Shown here: piece after piece, positions 7,612-16,437 of the stretch
How positions within the stretch are numbered: position 1 is the stretch's first letter
Layout of the letters: each line of letters begins with the position of its first letter
Source: Paenibacillus borealis
Lineage (GTDB): Bacteria; Bacillota; Bacilli; Paenibacillales; Paenibacillaceae
Reading direction: 5' to 3'
NCBI RefSeq assembly: GCF_000758665.1
Contig: NZ_CP009285.1
Span: 7,998,001 to 8,062,000 of the forward strand
DNA length: 64,000 bases
The notes under the pieces: generated by a model
What the model saw: the letters and a program-made list of their open reading frames with translations, nothing else
What the model was told of the DNA's origin: nothing
Databases searched by the model: none
Translations under genes and position numbers: made by a program

Positions 7612-9108
7612 ATGTCTATTCAAGCTGTATTATTTGATTTCGACGGAACACTCGCAGATACGCTGCCGTTATCCTTCCATGCGTTCCAGGCCGTATTTCA
7701 GCAATACGATCATAGAGAAGTCACCCGCGATGAACTTATCGCCATGTTTGGCCCCACCGAGGAAGACATCATTGGGGGCAATTTCGCCGACCCGTCTTCG
7801 GTTCCGCAAGCTATAGAAGATTATTATGCGTTATATAAGCAGGGACATTTCGAGGAATTTCAGAATGATGGGCACATTGTAGAATTACTTCAAGCGTTGA
7901 AGTCGCAAGGCATGAAGCTTGGAGTCATTACCGGCAAAAGCAGACGGGCCTATCAGATATCGGCCGGGGCGCTGGATCTGGATCGCTTCTTCGATATCTC
8001 CATTACCGGAGATGATGTCGTTAAGCCCAAGCCTGATCCCGAAGGCATTCTCTCCGCGCTGCGTACACTTGGCATTGATTCATCCCATGCTGTATTCGTA
8101 GGGGACAGTAATGCCGATATTCTCGCGGGCAAGGCTGCCGGACTGCCGACCTACGGTGTCCGCTGGCTGTCTACCTTCCAAAGCCAGGCCTACGATGTTT
8201 CGCCGGATGGCGTGTTTGAGAGTGTTGATGAGTTCCGGCAGCTTCTCCGGTTAAATAACATCATTCCAATGACTTTCAACTCCAGGCAGCAGGCGGCGGA
8301 CATTACTGCACTGGAGCAGCTGTGCAGCGATGCCGATTCGGCCCAATTAAGTGCGGACCTTGAACATCTCGTCAAAGAAGATGGCGACCATGCCCTGCTC
8401 TGCTATCGCGGAAATCAGCTCATAGGTTTGCTAAGCTGGTTTGCATCCGAAGGCGATTATGCACAGATTAATGCCATGGTCCATCCGGATTACCGCCGTG
8501 AGGGTGTATTCCGCAGTCTTGTGCAGCGCGCCAAGGAAGATATCGCACCTCTCGCCGTACACAGGCTCAGCTACAGAGTTCCCAGCAGCTCGCAGGCAGG
8601 ACTCCGTGCGGCACAGGCTACCGGTGCTGATTTTGAACGGTCAGAATACTCGATGTTGTACGCCCATACGGAGTCCAGAGGCCCGGTTCCGGCAGATGTA
8701 CATCTGCTCCCTTCCTTGCCGGAGGACTTCGAATTCATGGTCTCCTGCTCGTCCCAGGCCTTCGGAGACTCCGAAGACTCCACCCGCGAGTATTTCCTGC
8801 AAACGAATGAACCGGAGCGTATAACCTATATTGCCTGGGCGGGCGGCCAGCGGATCGGCCTGATCCGGGTGAATTACGTGAATGAGGCAACAGCGTTTAT
8901 CCATAATTTCTGCATACTGCCCGCCTGTCAGGGCCAAGGATACGGCGGGAAGGTGCTCCGGCAGACTGTTGATTTCCTGTTGCAGAAGAACTATTCTTCT
9001 ATCCGTCTAGGGGTTGTCACCGAGAATAAACGGGCTTTGGATCTTTACCTCGGCGCCGGATTTAAGATTAATTCAGAGTATAAATATTACAGCGGCAGCC
9101 TGGCGTGA
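7612..9108 (+). CDS. HAD phosphatase fused to two GNAT acetyltransferase domains
   Basis: Residues 1-215 form a HAD-superfamily hydrolase: motif I DFDGTLADT, motif II ITGKS, motif III lysine in KPKPDP and motif IV VFVGDSNADI, resembling phosphoglycolate phosphatase-type enzymes. Residues about 220-345 form a weak GNAT fold (INAMVHPDYRREGVFRSLVQ). Residues about 360-498 form a clear one (FCILPACQGQGYGGKVLRQ, then TENKRALDLYLGAGFK). All catalytic HAD aspartates are present. The reading frame is uninterrupted, so the fusion is real. The two chemistries suggest dephosphorylation and acetylation of the same metabolite, but no substrate is evident. Confidence 0.85.
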   Translation: MSIQAVLFDFDGTLADTLPLSFHAFQAVFQQYDHREVTRDELIAMFGPTEEDIIGGNFADPSSVPQAIEDYYALYKQGHFEEFQNDGHIVELLQALKSQGMKLGVITGKSRRAYQISAGALDLDRFFDISITGDDVVKPKPDPEGILSALRTLGIDSSHAVFVGDSNADILAGKAAGLPTYGVRWLSTFQSQAYDVSPDGVFESVDEFRQLLRLNNIIPMTFNSRQQAADITALEQLCSDADSAQLSADLEHLVKEDGDHALLCYRGNQLIGLLSWFASEGDYAQINAMVHPDYRREGVFRSLVQRAKEDIAPLAVHRLSYRVPSSSQAGLRAAQATGADFERSEYSMLYAHTESRGPVPADVHLLPSLPEDFEFMVSCSSQAFGDSEDSTREYFLQTNEPERITYIAWAGGQRIGLIRVNYVNEATAFIHNFCILPACQGQGYGGKVLRQTVDFLLQKNYSSIRLGVVTENKRALDLYLGAGFKINSEYKYYSGSLA

Positions 9109-9132
9109 ACACGGATTAAGAAGGAGCTGTAT

Positions 9133-9711
9133 ATGCCCATTACTGAGAGTATTCCCTGGACCATAGCCCTTCTCATTCTGCTGTCGGCAGTCTGGATTGT
9201 GCTCGTAAGCTGGAAGAACGGAATATCGCCGATGCCCGCCTCCAGGACAGTAAGGGCGGCAGTAGCCGGGGAGGTGAACCGTATCCCGGGATACGCCAAT
9301 ATTCTGGAGGCGGGGTCGGGCTGGGGAACGCTGGGCCTGGAAGTCATCCGCCGCTGCCCCGGCAAACGGCTGACCGGCATAGAGAACTCAAGTATCCCCT
9401 TGTGGTTCTCACAGCTATTTGCGGTAGTATGCACACGATTTCTGCCAGTGAAGGGCGAACGGGAGCGGCTGCGGGGCAAGATTATTTTCAGGCGGGGCGA
9501 TATGTATAAGAGCAGCTTCGGCGATGCCGATATTGTGCTCTGTTACTTGTTCCCCGGAGCCATGGAACGGCTTGCTCCCAAGCTCAGGCAGGAGCTGCCG
9601 CCAGGTGCAGCTGTGATCAGTGTCTGCTTCGCGCTGCCGGACAAGCAGCCTGTCCGCATCATCACCTGCCCGGACCGGCTGCGCACGAAGGTGTATGTCT
9701 ACAGCTTCTGA
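9133..9711 (+). CDS. Membrane-anchored class I SAM-dependent methyltransferase
   Basis: The 192-residue product starts with one membrane helix (residues about 8-26, PWTIALLILLSAVWIVLV). A short Rossmann methyltransferase core follows, with motif I ILEAGSGWGTLGLEV, an acidic residue in LTGIENS and an RRGDMYKSSF..ADIVLCYLFP segment. This places the active site at the inner membrane face. AAGGAG precedes the ATG, 24 bases after the HAD-GNAT gene. The target is unknown. Confidence 0.78.
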   Translation: MPITESIPWTIALLILLSAVWIVLVSWKNGISPMPASRTVRAAVAGEVNRIPGYANILEAGSGWGTLGLEVIRRCPGKRLTGIENSSIPLWFSQLFAVVCTRFLPVKGERERLRGKIIFRRGDMYKSSFGDADIVLCYLFPGAMERLAPKLRQELPPGAAVISVCFALPDKQPVRIITCPDRLRTKVYVYSF

Positions 9712-9739
9712 ATATTATCAGCGTTAGGAACTGCAAATA

Positions 9740-9765
9740 GCCCAAAAGCTGCCGCTGCCTTGGGC
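9740..9765 (-). terminator. Possible terminator of the SASP gene
   Basis: gcccaa (9740-9745) and ttgggc (9760-9765) form a short hairpin just beyond the end of the minus-strand SASP gene. Only a weak U-rich stretch follows on that strand. Confidence 0.3.
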
Positions 9766-9786
9766 CATTTCGATTGATCGCGTATT

Positions 9787-10071
9787 CTAGGACTTCCCCT
9801 TGTCCGCTAACTGCTCCTGTGCCAGACGGACCATCTCGCGGACCATGGAGCCGCCGATTCTGCCGCCAATCTGCCCTGCCGATTCCGTAGTCAGCTTACC
9901 GTTGTTCCCCGCCTGCAGCGGGATACCGAGCTCCTTCGCCACCTCGTATTTCACATCGTCCGGATGATTCGGATCTACTTGATATCCTTCTTGTCTCATG
10001 ACCTCTGCTTTGAAGGTCTGCATGCTCTGAGCTGACCCGGGCACCGCGTATTTCCTGTTTCTTCTCGCCAT
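9787..10071 (-). CDS. Alpha/beta-type small acid-soluble spore protein
   Basis: The 94-residue product has the family landmarks. VKYEVAKELGIPLQ contains the Glu-(Leu/Ile)-Gly germination-protease recognition site, and GQIGGRIGGSMVREMV is the conserved C-terminal DNA-binding motif. SASPs coat spore DNA, force it towards the A form and protect it from UV and chemicals, then are degraded at germination. The N-terminus is somewhat extended (MARRNRKYAVPGSAQS) compared with minimal SASPs. Expression in the forespore under sigma G is expected from the family, but I did not identify that promoter. Confidence 0.93.
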   Translation of the reverse strand: MARRNRKYAVPGSAQSMQTFKAEVMRQEGYQVDPNHPDDVKYEVAKELGIPLQAGNNGKLTTESAGQIGGRIGGSMVREMVRLAQEQLADKGKS

Positions 10072-10136
10072 TTCCGCTACACTCCCTCTGCTGTCTTTAT
10101 TCTAAGTTGCCCCGGAGTGTATGTGATTATCCCGCC

Positions 10137-11054
10137 TTAAGACTGCATCCCGTCTTCAATCCGCTTCATGAAGTCTTCCACCGCGCTATAACCGAGCTGC
10201 TTGAGATACCAGTTGTTCGCCGCAGCTTCGATCAGTCCGGCCACATCACGCCCCGGCTGAAGCTGAACCTCGATATGCGGGATTTGAACGCCGAGATATT
10301 CCGTGAACTGGGGAACCAGCTCCAGCTCATTATTGAGTGAATTCTCCTGCCACGGTGCCAGCTCGATATCCAGTACAATCCGCGTCTCATCCTGAAAGGC
10401 CCTGCGCCCGTACTGGCGCACGACATTGATCAGGCCGATGCTGCGCAGCGCCAGGAACTCACGGGTCGTCTCATTATGTGTCCCGAGCAGCGTCGCCGGT
10501 CCCAGCTTCTTGAGCACCACAATATCATCGGCCACGAACCGGTGGCCCCGTCTGATGAGCGTATGCGCCGTTTCGCTTTTGCCGATCCCGGACTTGCCCC
10601 GAAGCAGAATTCCGATGCCCGACACGTTAACACACACCCCGTGAATTGACAGCTCCGGCGCCAGCGTCTTCACCAGAAAGCTGTCCAGCTTGGCAATAAA
10701 CTCTGTCGTTACCTCTGGTGTCCGCAGCAGCGGAATGCCCTCCTGATTACAGTATAAGGTGAGATAAGGGATCTCTTGCTGGCCGCTCGTTACAATGAAG
10801 CAAGGCGGATGATATTTGACGATATTGCCGATATGCAGCATGCGTTCTTCTACACTCAGCGTCAATAAATAGTTAATCTCCTTGCGGCCGAGCACCTGTA
10901 CCCGTGCCATCGGAAAGAAATCGAAATAACCGACAAACTCAAGCCCGGGTCTGTGCGTCCGTGGACGGGTAATGACGCGGTCCATGCGTTCTGCCCCTGC
11001 CAGCACTTCCAAATGAAACTTGTCCGTAAGATTCTGAACGGTGATAGATTTCAT
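10137..11054 (-). CDS. hprK: HPr kinase/phosphorylase homologue (stand-alone)
   Basis: The 305-residue product has an N-terminal HprK domain and a kinase domain with LSIHGVCVNVSGIG, the P-loop GKSGIGKSETAHTLI, RRGHRFVADD and the C-terminal helix region. The His, the P-loop Lys-Ser-Glu and the DD pair expected of HprK are present. The usual ERG-LGIINV signature is altered to LALRSIGLINVVRQYG. HprK phosphorylates HPr on Ser-46 for catabolite repression. The gene is alone rather than in the usual hprK-lgt cluster, so it may be a second copy with a changed activity. The ATG at 11054 follows GGGAGGAG. Confidence 0.85.
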   Translation of the reverse strand: MKSITVQNLTDKFHLEVLAGAERMDRVITRPRTHRPGLEFVGYFDFFPMARVQVLGRKEINYLLTLSVEERMLHIGNIVKYHPPCFIVTSGQQEIPYLTLYCNQEGIPLLRTPEVTTEFIAKLDSFLVKTLAPELSIHGVCVNVSGIGILLRGKSGIGKSETAHTLIRRGHRFVADDIVVLKKLGPATLLGTHNETTREFLALRSIGLINVVRQYGRRAFQDETRIVLDIELAPWQENSLNNELELVPQFTEYLGVQIPHIEVQLQPGRDVAGLIEAAANNWYLKQLGYSAVEDFMKRIEDGMQS

Positions 11055-11203
11055 ATTGTTCTCCTCCCAACCATTTTCTTCCGATAGATTCATTTAAAAA
11101 TCTTGTAATCTGCACACGCTAATTATATATTAAAATCAATATATAAGACCTTTGACCCAGAAAAATCAATAAAACACTAAATATATCAAGAAGGTGTAGT
11201 ATA

Positions 11204-12865
11204 TTGGCCTTGGAGTCATGGATTGATCTGATGATGTGCTTCGTCTTGTTTCTTCTGTTTATATACATATTTACTTCGGTTACAATTACAAATTTGCACA
11301 AGGTCTACCTGGGTTTTCATTTCTCCATGATGATCTGGCCCTACTGCCAGTTTGCCATCCGGACCGTGGATGATCCCGTCTATCAGCTATTCTATGTGAA
11401 ACTCGCGTTTGTCGATGCCTCCCTGCTGACGACGGGCTGGATCTTCTTCACCATTCTGCTCTCAGGACAATCGCAATTCCTTAACCGCAAAATATTAATC
11501 GCCCTGCTTGTTCCGGCATTCCTGTCGTCGCTGGCTGTGGTGCTGAATCCGAACGGCTGGTTTGTTCTCCCGGTAAACGGCGGATATGTGGAGCGGATCT
11601 ACGGGCCTATTTTCTGGATTAACATGTCTATTCTCATCCTTCATGCCATCGTATCCCTATATATCATTTATGTAGCTCTGGTCTCCGACCAGGCGCCCCG
11701 AATCAAGAATCAGATCATGTATATGTTAAAAGGGATTGTTGCCGTATGTGCCTTCCTGATGCTCGATGTGTTCCTGAATGTAATCCTGGACGATTATCTG
11801 CCGGTTATTCCGGGCTTTACTTCGCTGGGCATAGTCGTGTCGGCTACATTCTTCGTGATTACCATTCACCAGGATAAGGTGTTTGATATTGTAACTATCG
11901 CCCACCAGGATATTATCAATACGATGGAGTACGGAATCCTTGTCCTCGACGATCAAGAACAGGTGGTCGAAATCAACCAGGCTCTGCTTCCCCAGATCCG
12001 GCTGAATCCCGGAGAGAGGTTCGATATGGCCCGCCACCTGCCCGGCGGCAACATCGTGAAGACCGAACAGTTCCTGCAAACCTACATTGACCATCCGCTT
12101 GAGGTAACCGAGACAGAACTAATGTATCCCGCACTCCAAATGTACATCAGCATTCATGCTGCACCGATTATGGTGAGCGGTGTGAGGGTGGGCCGGATTG
12201 TCACCTTCCAGAATATAACCGAGCTTCGGCGCCTCATTGATGAGACGAACCAGCAGAACACCATTCTGCAGGAGCGCAACTCCGCCTTAATCAAAGTCCA
12301 GGAAGAGCTGTTCCAGACGAACGCCAAGCTCCGGAAGATGGCCATCACCGACAGCCTGACCGGCTGCTTCAACCGCCATTATCTCATGCAGCAGCTGGAG
12401 AATGAATTAATGAAGGACCGGGATCCCAGGGTCCCTTCGACCATTATACTGATCGACATCGATTATTTCAAAATGGTCAATGACCGCTACGGCCACCTGG
12501 CCGGAGATGAGGTCATTTGCAGTACGGTGGAGGTCCTGCAGCGTAATCTGCGCCACTCCGATATTCTGTCCCGTTATGGCGGCGAGGAGTTCCTTATCTA
12601 CCTGCCCGATACGGAAGAGGATGAGGCGTATGAGCTGGCAGAACAGCTTAAATCGAGCATTGAGTCCAACCAAATCAGAATTGATAATATAGACGAGCCT
12701 ATATCCATCACCATCAGCATAGGACTGCTCAGCATCGGGGAATTCAAGGTCTCCCCGCCCATGAGTACAACGACTTACTTGAACGATTTGTTCAGATCGG
12801 CAGACAAAGCCTTGTACGCAGCCAAGCATCAGGGCCGCAATCAGATTGTTTCTGCGAGAAAATAG
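11204..12865 (+). CDS. Membrane diguanylate cyclase (7TM sensor, PAS-like linker, GGDEF)
   Basis: The 553-residue product has seven or so membrane helices (residues 1-215) of the histidine-kinase-N 7TM type, a PAS-like segment (about 235-345), a short coiled coil, and a GGDEF domain (about 385-550). The active site reads RYGGEEF. RHSD, five residues upstream, matches the RxxD inhibitory I-site, so the enzyme is probably active and feedback-inhibited by cyclic di-GMP. It starts at TTG 11204 behind AAGGTG. The gene is divergent from hprK. Confidence 0.9.
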   Translation: MALESWIDLMMCFVLFLLFIYIFTSVTITNLHKVYLGFHFSMMIWPYCQFAIRTVDDPVYQLFYVKLAFVDASLLTTGWIFFTILLSGQSQFLNRKILIALLVPAFLSSLAVVLNPNGWFVLPVNGGYVERIYGPIFWINMSILILHAIVSLYIIYVALVSDQAPRIKNQIMYMLKGIVAVCAFLMLDVFLNVILDDYLPVIPGFTSLGIVVSATFFVITIHQDKVFDIVTIAHQDIINTMEYGILVLDDQEQVVEINQALLPQIRLNPGERFDMARHLPGGNIVKTEQFLQTYIDHPLEVTETELMYPALQMYISIHAAPIMVSGVRVGRIVTFQNITELRRLIDETNQQNTILQERNSALIKVQEELFQTNAKLRKMAITDSLTGCFNRHYLMQQLENELMKDRDPRVPSTIILIDIDYFKMVNDRYGHLAGDEVICSTVEVLQRNLRHSDILSRYGGEEFLIYLPDTEEDEAYELAEQLKSSIESNQIRIDNIDEPISITISIGLLSIGEFKVSPPMSTTTYLNDLFRSADKALYAAKHQGRNQIVSARK

Positions 12866-12875
12866 CAAATGCACG

Positions 12876-12914
12876 TAAGCCACCCGGCTCAGGAACCCGG
12901 GTGGCTTAACTTTT
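12876..12914 (+). terminator. Terminator after the diguanylate cyclase gene
   Basis: Perfect 12-base arms, taagccacccgg (12876-12887) and ccgggtggctta (12897-12908), are followed by a short T-rich run. Confidence 0.75.
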
Positions 12915-13034
12915 GTCCGGCGGCTGTCCGCTACTGCAACTTTAATTATAGCTAAGCTTTCTCTATACATCCGGTTTCGCCAAGCAGGATAATGAATAAC
13001 AGCTAGAACTATCCGTCAAAAGGGGTTCCCGCAG

Positions 13035-13961
13035 ATGAACTATGATTATCTTATCCGTGAGATTAACCGCTCCTACCCGCTTCGTATCGAGCAGATCCGG
13101 CTTCACCGGGAGATGATCGGCGGGGTGTATTTCGCAGAGGGCGGAGGTAACCGTTATGTTCTCAAAATATACCGCAGCTTCAAAACAGCCGATGCTCTGC
13201 AGTCCGTTCGCATTCTTGATTATTTACAGGAATGTTCCTATCCTGCGGTTACTGTTCTGCGGACCGCCGGGCAGGAGAGCCACATCCTTCTTGAGGCTCA
13301 GGATGGCTTGCACGCAGCTATACTCTACGATTATGTGGAGGGAGATAACCCTGAAGGCAAAGCTCAAGCGGGGTCTATCGGGCAACAAACCGGCGAGCTG
13401 CATCAGCTCATGCAGGGCTACCCGGATGAACTGATCCACCGTACAAAAACCGAATACATCGGTGACTATCTCTCCATTATGCGCGAAATGGACTGTGATT
13501 CCCAGTCCGTTGCTGCGCTCGAACACTATGGCAATGAACTATGGATCCGTATGTCAGAGCTGCCCAGACACTTTTGTCACGGCGATCTGCATACAGGCAA
13601 CATAATTAGGGACAGCCGCGGGCAATACGTTCTTATGGACTTCGATGACGCCTCAGGGGATTATCCGGCCATGGATGTTGCCTATATGTCTGATGACACT
13701 CACTTTAATCAATTTCACGAGTCCATGTATGATGATACCCGGCGTCTGTTTGAGCAGTTCTATTCCGGATATAGTAAGGTACGGACCTTGAATGACAAGG
13801 AGTGCTCAGCCGTATTTGATTTCATTGCGGTAAGGCATTATCAGATCATCTCCAGAATTGTCCGCTGCCAGGGCTTGCAGTCGGTATCCAAGGCGTTCTG
13901 CGATGAGCAGTATGGCTGGCTTATGAAATGGCGGGAGCTTTGTCTGAGTAGACCACAATAG
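13035..13961 (+). CDS. Aminoglycoside phosphotransferase/choline kinase-like protein
   Basis: The 308-residue protein-kinase-like product has the catalytic loop FCHGDLHTGNII and the metal-binding DFDDASGDYPAMDVAY (D..D variant of the DFD motif), plus an N-terminal Lys in RYVLKIYR. The family phosphorylates small molecules such as aminoglycosides, choline or homoserine. The exact substrate is unclear, and there is no resistance-gene context. An AAAGGGG site precedes the ATG. Confidence 0.82.
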   Translation: MNYDYLIREINRSYPLRIEQIRLHREMIGGVYFAEGGGNRYVLKIYRSFKTADALQSVRILDYLQECSYPAVTVLRTAGQESHILLEAQDGLHAAILYDYVEGDNPEGKAQAGSIGQQTGELHQLMQGYPDELIHRTKTEYIGDYLSIMREMDCDSQSVAALEHYGNELWIRMSELPRHFCHGDLHTGNIIRDSRGQYVLMDFDDASGDYPAMDVAYMSDDTHFNQFHESMYDDTRRLFEQFYSGYSKVRTLNDKECSAVFDFIAVRHYQIISRIVRCQGLQSVSKAFCDEQYGWLMKWRELCLSRPQ

Positions 13962-14062
13962 ACCGGAATTTCGGATGAATTCAAACCTGCTGTAACCTTT
14001 TTGCAGGACGGCACGTCTAAGATCACAAATAAACCACAAACTACTCTATGAGGTGACTGGCA

Positions 14063-15097
14063 ATGAAAAATACATTCAAGATCATTACTATATCTGCAGC
14101 TGCTGCACTGGCGCTCAGCTTCGCGGGACAACAGTTCGCTTCCGCAGCAGCCTTCAAGGATATTAACAATGTGCAGGACAAAGAGAAGATCATCGCCTTG
14201 CAGAATAGCGGCCTGATCAAAGGCATCAGCCAAGACCTGTTCGGCCCGAATATCAGTATCTCGGAGGCTGAAGGCGTGCAGATGATCGTAAATGCACTTG
14301 ACCTGAACCTGGATCTGATCCGGTTCGTGAAAGAGCCGCACGCGTCCGACTATTTCAAGAATGCCAATGATTCCGCCTGGTACGCTGAAGCGCTCATTAT
14401 TGCCGGTGTCCACGGGCTGGATCTGCCCGCTGACCTGAAGCCAAACCAGAAGTTAACACGTGAAGAATTCACGCATCAGCTCATTGATGCGATCGAAGCC
14501 AGCGGCCAGCTGCCGATGATTAAGCCGGTTGTTATTGATTATAAGGACCAGGATCAGGTCAAGGCCGAGTATTCCGGTTCGATCCAGCGCGCCTTGAACT
14601 ACGGTGTTCTGAAGCTGGACGCCAATGGCAAGCTTAACCCTAAGCAGGAAATTACCCGGGCTGAAGCAGCTGTAGCGATCAGCAATGCACTGGCGTACCT
14701 GAAGGCACATCCGGCACCAGCTGAGGCAAGCGAGACACTCACTGCCGAAGAGGCCGTTCAGCTGATCAGGGAAGCCGCAGGTCCGGAAGCAGATCTGCAG
14801 ATCAAGATTGATCCGGCTGCCAGCATGTCCCGCGAATCGTTCACCTACCTGCTGGTGCATACCCTCCAGACCAGCGGCCAGCTGCCGCTGCTTAATCTGA
14901 TTCCGGTGGAGATCAAGGATAATGACAAGATCAATATCCTGAACTCGGGAGCCATTCAGACGGCGATTGCCTTGAAGATCGTGAAGCTGGATGCTGACGG
15001 CAAGTTCAATCCGCAGGCTGGAATTACCCGTACAGACGCGGCCGCTATGGTCAGCCAGGTTCAGGAGATCCTGAAACGGGCTGCTGCGAATCAATAA
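14063..15097 (+). CDS. Secreted protein with S-layer homology (SLH) domains
   Basis: The 344-residue product has a signal peptide ending near FASAAAFKD, then SLH-like units. The second and third units are internal duplicates: SGQLPMIKPV..DY..GSIQRALNYGVLKLDANGK and SGQLPLLNLIP..GAIQTAIALKIVKLDADGK. SLH domains bind pyruvylated secondary cell wall polymers, so the protein probably sits in the cell envelope. No other catalytic domain is visible. GAGGTGAC precedes the ATG. Confidence 0.85.
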   Translation: MKNTFKIITISAAAALALSFAGQQFASAAAFKDINNVQDKEKIIALQNSGLIKGISQDLFGPNISISEAEGVQMIVNALDLNLDLIRFVKEPHASDYFKNANDSAWYAEALIIAGVHGLDLPADLKPNQKLTREEFTHQLIDAIEASGQLPMIKPVVIDYKDQDQVKAEYSGSIQRALNYGVLKLDANGKLNPKQEITRAEAAVAISNALAYLKAHPAPAEASETLTAEEAVQLIREAAGPEADLQIKIDPAASMSRESFTYLLVHTLQTSGQLPLLNLIPVEIKDNDKINILNSGAIQTAIALKIVKLDADGKFNPQAGITRTDAAAMVSQVQEILKRAAANQ

Positions 15098-15138
15098 TAC
15101 CCGGAACATTCCCATTGTCCGCCAGCTATAATCAGCTC

Positions 15139-15169
15139 AAAAAGCACAAGTCAGTGGCTTGTGCTTTTT
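15139..15169. terminator. Bidirectional terminator between SLH and GNAT genes
   Basis: aaaaagcacaag (15139-15150) and cttgtgcttttt (15158-15169) form a perfect hairpin with A-runs on one side and T-runs on the other. It can serve both convergent genes. Confidence 0.88.
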
Positions 15170-15214
15170 GGCATGTGCTATGATCGACGCCGGGGAACGC
15201 TGTCAGTGATAGAG

Positions 15215-15718
15215 TTACAGCATTAGAATCATCAGGTCCTCATCCAGATATTCATCCCCAACCTTCATCGCCTTCGGCTCTGTGCCATAGCAGATGAATC
15301 CAAGAGATTCGTACAGCCCTTTGGCAGATAGATTATTTGAGGTTACCGTTAAATTCAGAATTTCGAGCCCCGGCAACAGCCGCGCACGGGCAATCAGCTC
15401 CACCATTAAACGGCGCCCCACCCCCTGCTTACGGACATCCGAATCCACATATACTGAATATATATTAGCTTTATGATCAATTTTAGGCCTGCTCTCCCGG
15501 AAAAAAGTAACGATGCCCACCAGCTTCTCCCCGTCATCAAACGCTCCCAGCGTGAAATTATTCTCCGAGGGCTCAAGCCTGATACGGGTGGTCACTATGG
15601 ATAATTTCTTCTCTGATTCATAGGAGCTGAGATAGACTTCCGGATGCCGCCGCAGCGCCTGCAGACGAAGCCCGCGGTAAATCTCCGCATCGGCGGATGT
15701 CAGTGTTCTTATATACAA
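15215..15718 (-). CDS. GNAT-family N-acetyltransferase
   Basis: The 167-residue product has the standard GNAT core: IYSVYVDSDVRKQGVGRRLMVELI (acetyl-CoA loop Q-G-V-G-R-R) and LTVTSNNLSAKGLYESLGF. It starts with TTG at 15718, with GAGGAGG 8 bases upstream. It converges on the SLH gene with a shared terminator. The substrate is unknown. Confidence 0.88.
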   Translation of the reverse strand: MYIRTLTSADAEIYRGLRLQALRRHPEVYLSSYESEKKLSIVTTRIRLEPSENNFTLGAFDDGEKLVGIVTFFRESRPKIDHKANIYSVYVDSDVRKQGVGRRLMVELIARARLLPGLEILNLTVTSNNLSAKGLYESLGFICYGTEPKAMKVGDEYLDEDLMILML

Positions 15719-15820
15719 AGGGATGGCCTCCTCAAAGGGTTTATGGATTAAAAATTGACAAACTTGCAGAATTTGGCTATATTTAGACGTGTAAAATTAT
15801 ATTTTAAACAACTTAATTTA

Positions 15821-15866
15821 TTCGTTAGTTTGTCCTACATATTTTCGTTAGTTGGTCCTACATATT
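15821..15866 (+). repeat. Two 23-base direct repeats upstream of the DUF1304 gene
   Basis: TTCGTTAGTTTGTCCTACAT (15821-15840) is repeated at 15844-15863 with a single T to G change. The period is 23 bases, close to two helical turns, and the pair ends about 20 bases before the DUF1304 start. This suggests a tandem binding site for a regulator on one face of the DNA. Confidence 0.6.
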
Positions 15867-15886
15867 TATGAAAAGAGGGATTTACT

Positions 15887-16255
15887 GTGATGATTGTGAG
15901 TTCAATACTCGTGGCGTTAGTTGCGCTGGAGCATGTGTATATTCTAGTACTGGAAATGTTCCTGTGGACTACCCCGCGGGCGCAAAAGTCGTTCGGAACG
16001 ACCCCGCAGTTCGCCCGGGAGACGAAATCGCTTGCTGCCAACCAGGGATTGTATAACGGCTTCCTGGCTGCCGGTTTAGTCTGGAGCCTGCTTCATCCGA
16101 ATGATACCTTCGGTGTTCAGCTTCAATTGTTCTTCCTGATCTGTGTTGCGGTTGCAGCCATCTATGGCGGCATCACTGCCAAGAAATCAATTCTTTTGGT
16201 TCAGGGCCTCCCGGCCTTCATTGCTCTCATTACCGTTGTTCTGGCGAATCTGTAA
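15887..16255 (+). CDS. DUF1304 family membrane protein
   Basis: The 122-residue product has four predicted membrane helices and the DUF1304 pattern: ALEHVYILVLEMFLWTTPRAQKSFG, then ANQGLYNGFLAAGLVWS, and GITAKKSILLVQGLPA near the end. The biochemical function is unknown. An AGAGGGA site (15873-15879) suits either GTG 15887 or ATG 15890. The upstream 23-base direct repeats suggest dedicated regulation. Confidence 0.85.
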   Translation: MMIVSSILVALVALEHVYILVLEMFLWTTPRAQKSFGTTPQFARETKSLAANQGLYNGFLAAGLVWSLLHPNDTFGVQLQLFFLICVAVAAIYGGITAKKSILLVQGLPAFIALITVVLANL

Positions 16256-16376
16256 AGCTTGCCGAAGGCTCAGGCAGTCTGCCTCTATTATATTAGATGG
16301 GGTTCACTGTGAGAATAGATAATCAGGGGTAATTTTCTTTGAGGGTAATGGCTTCAAAGGAATAATGATGTATGTA

Positions 16377-16405
16377 AGACCAGACAGCCATGTCCTGGTC
16401 TTTTT
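16377..16405 (+). terminator. Terminator after the DUF1304 gene
   Basis: agaccag (16377-16383) pairs with ctggtct (16395-16401), and a run of five Ts follows. Confidence 0.75.
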
Positions 16406-16437
16406 GTTGCCTGCAGGGGCGGCCTGCCGCTCTCCCC

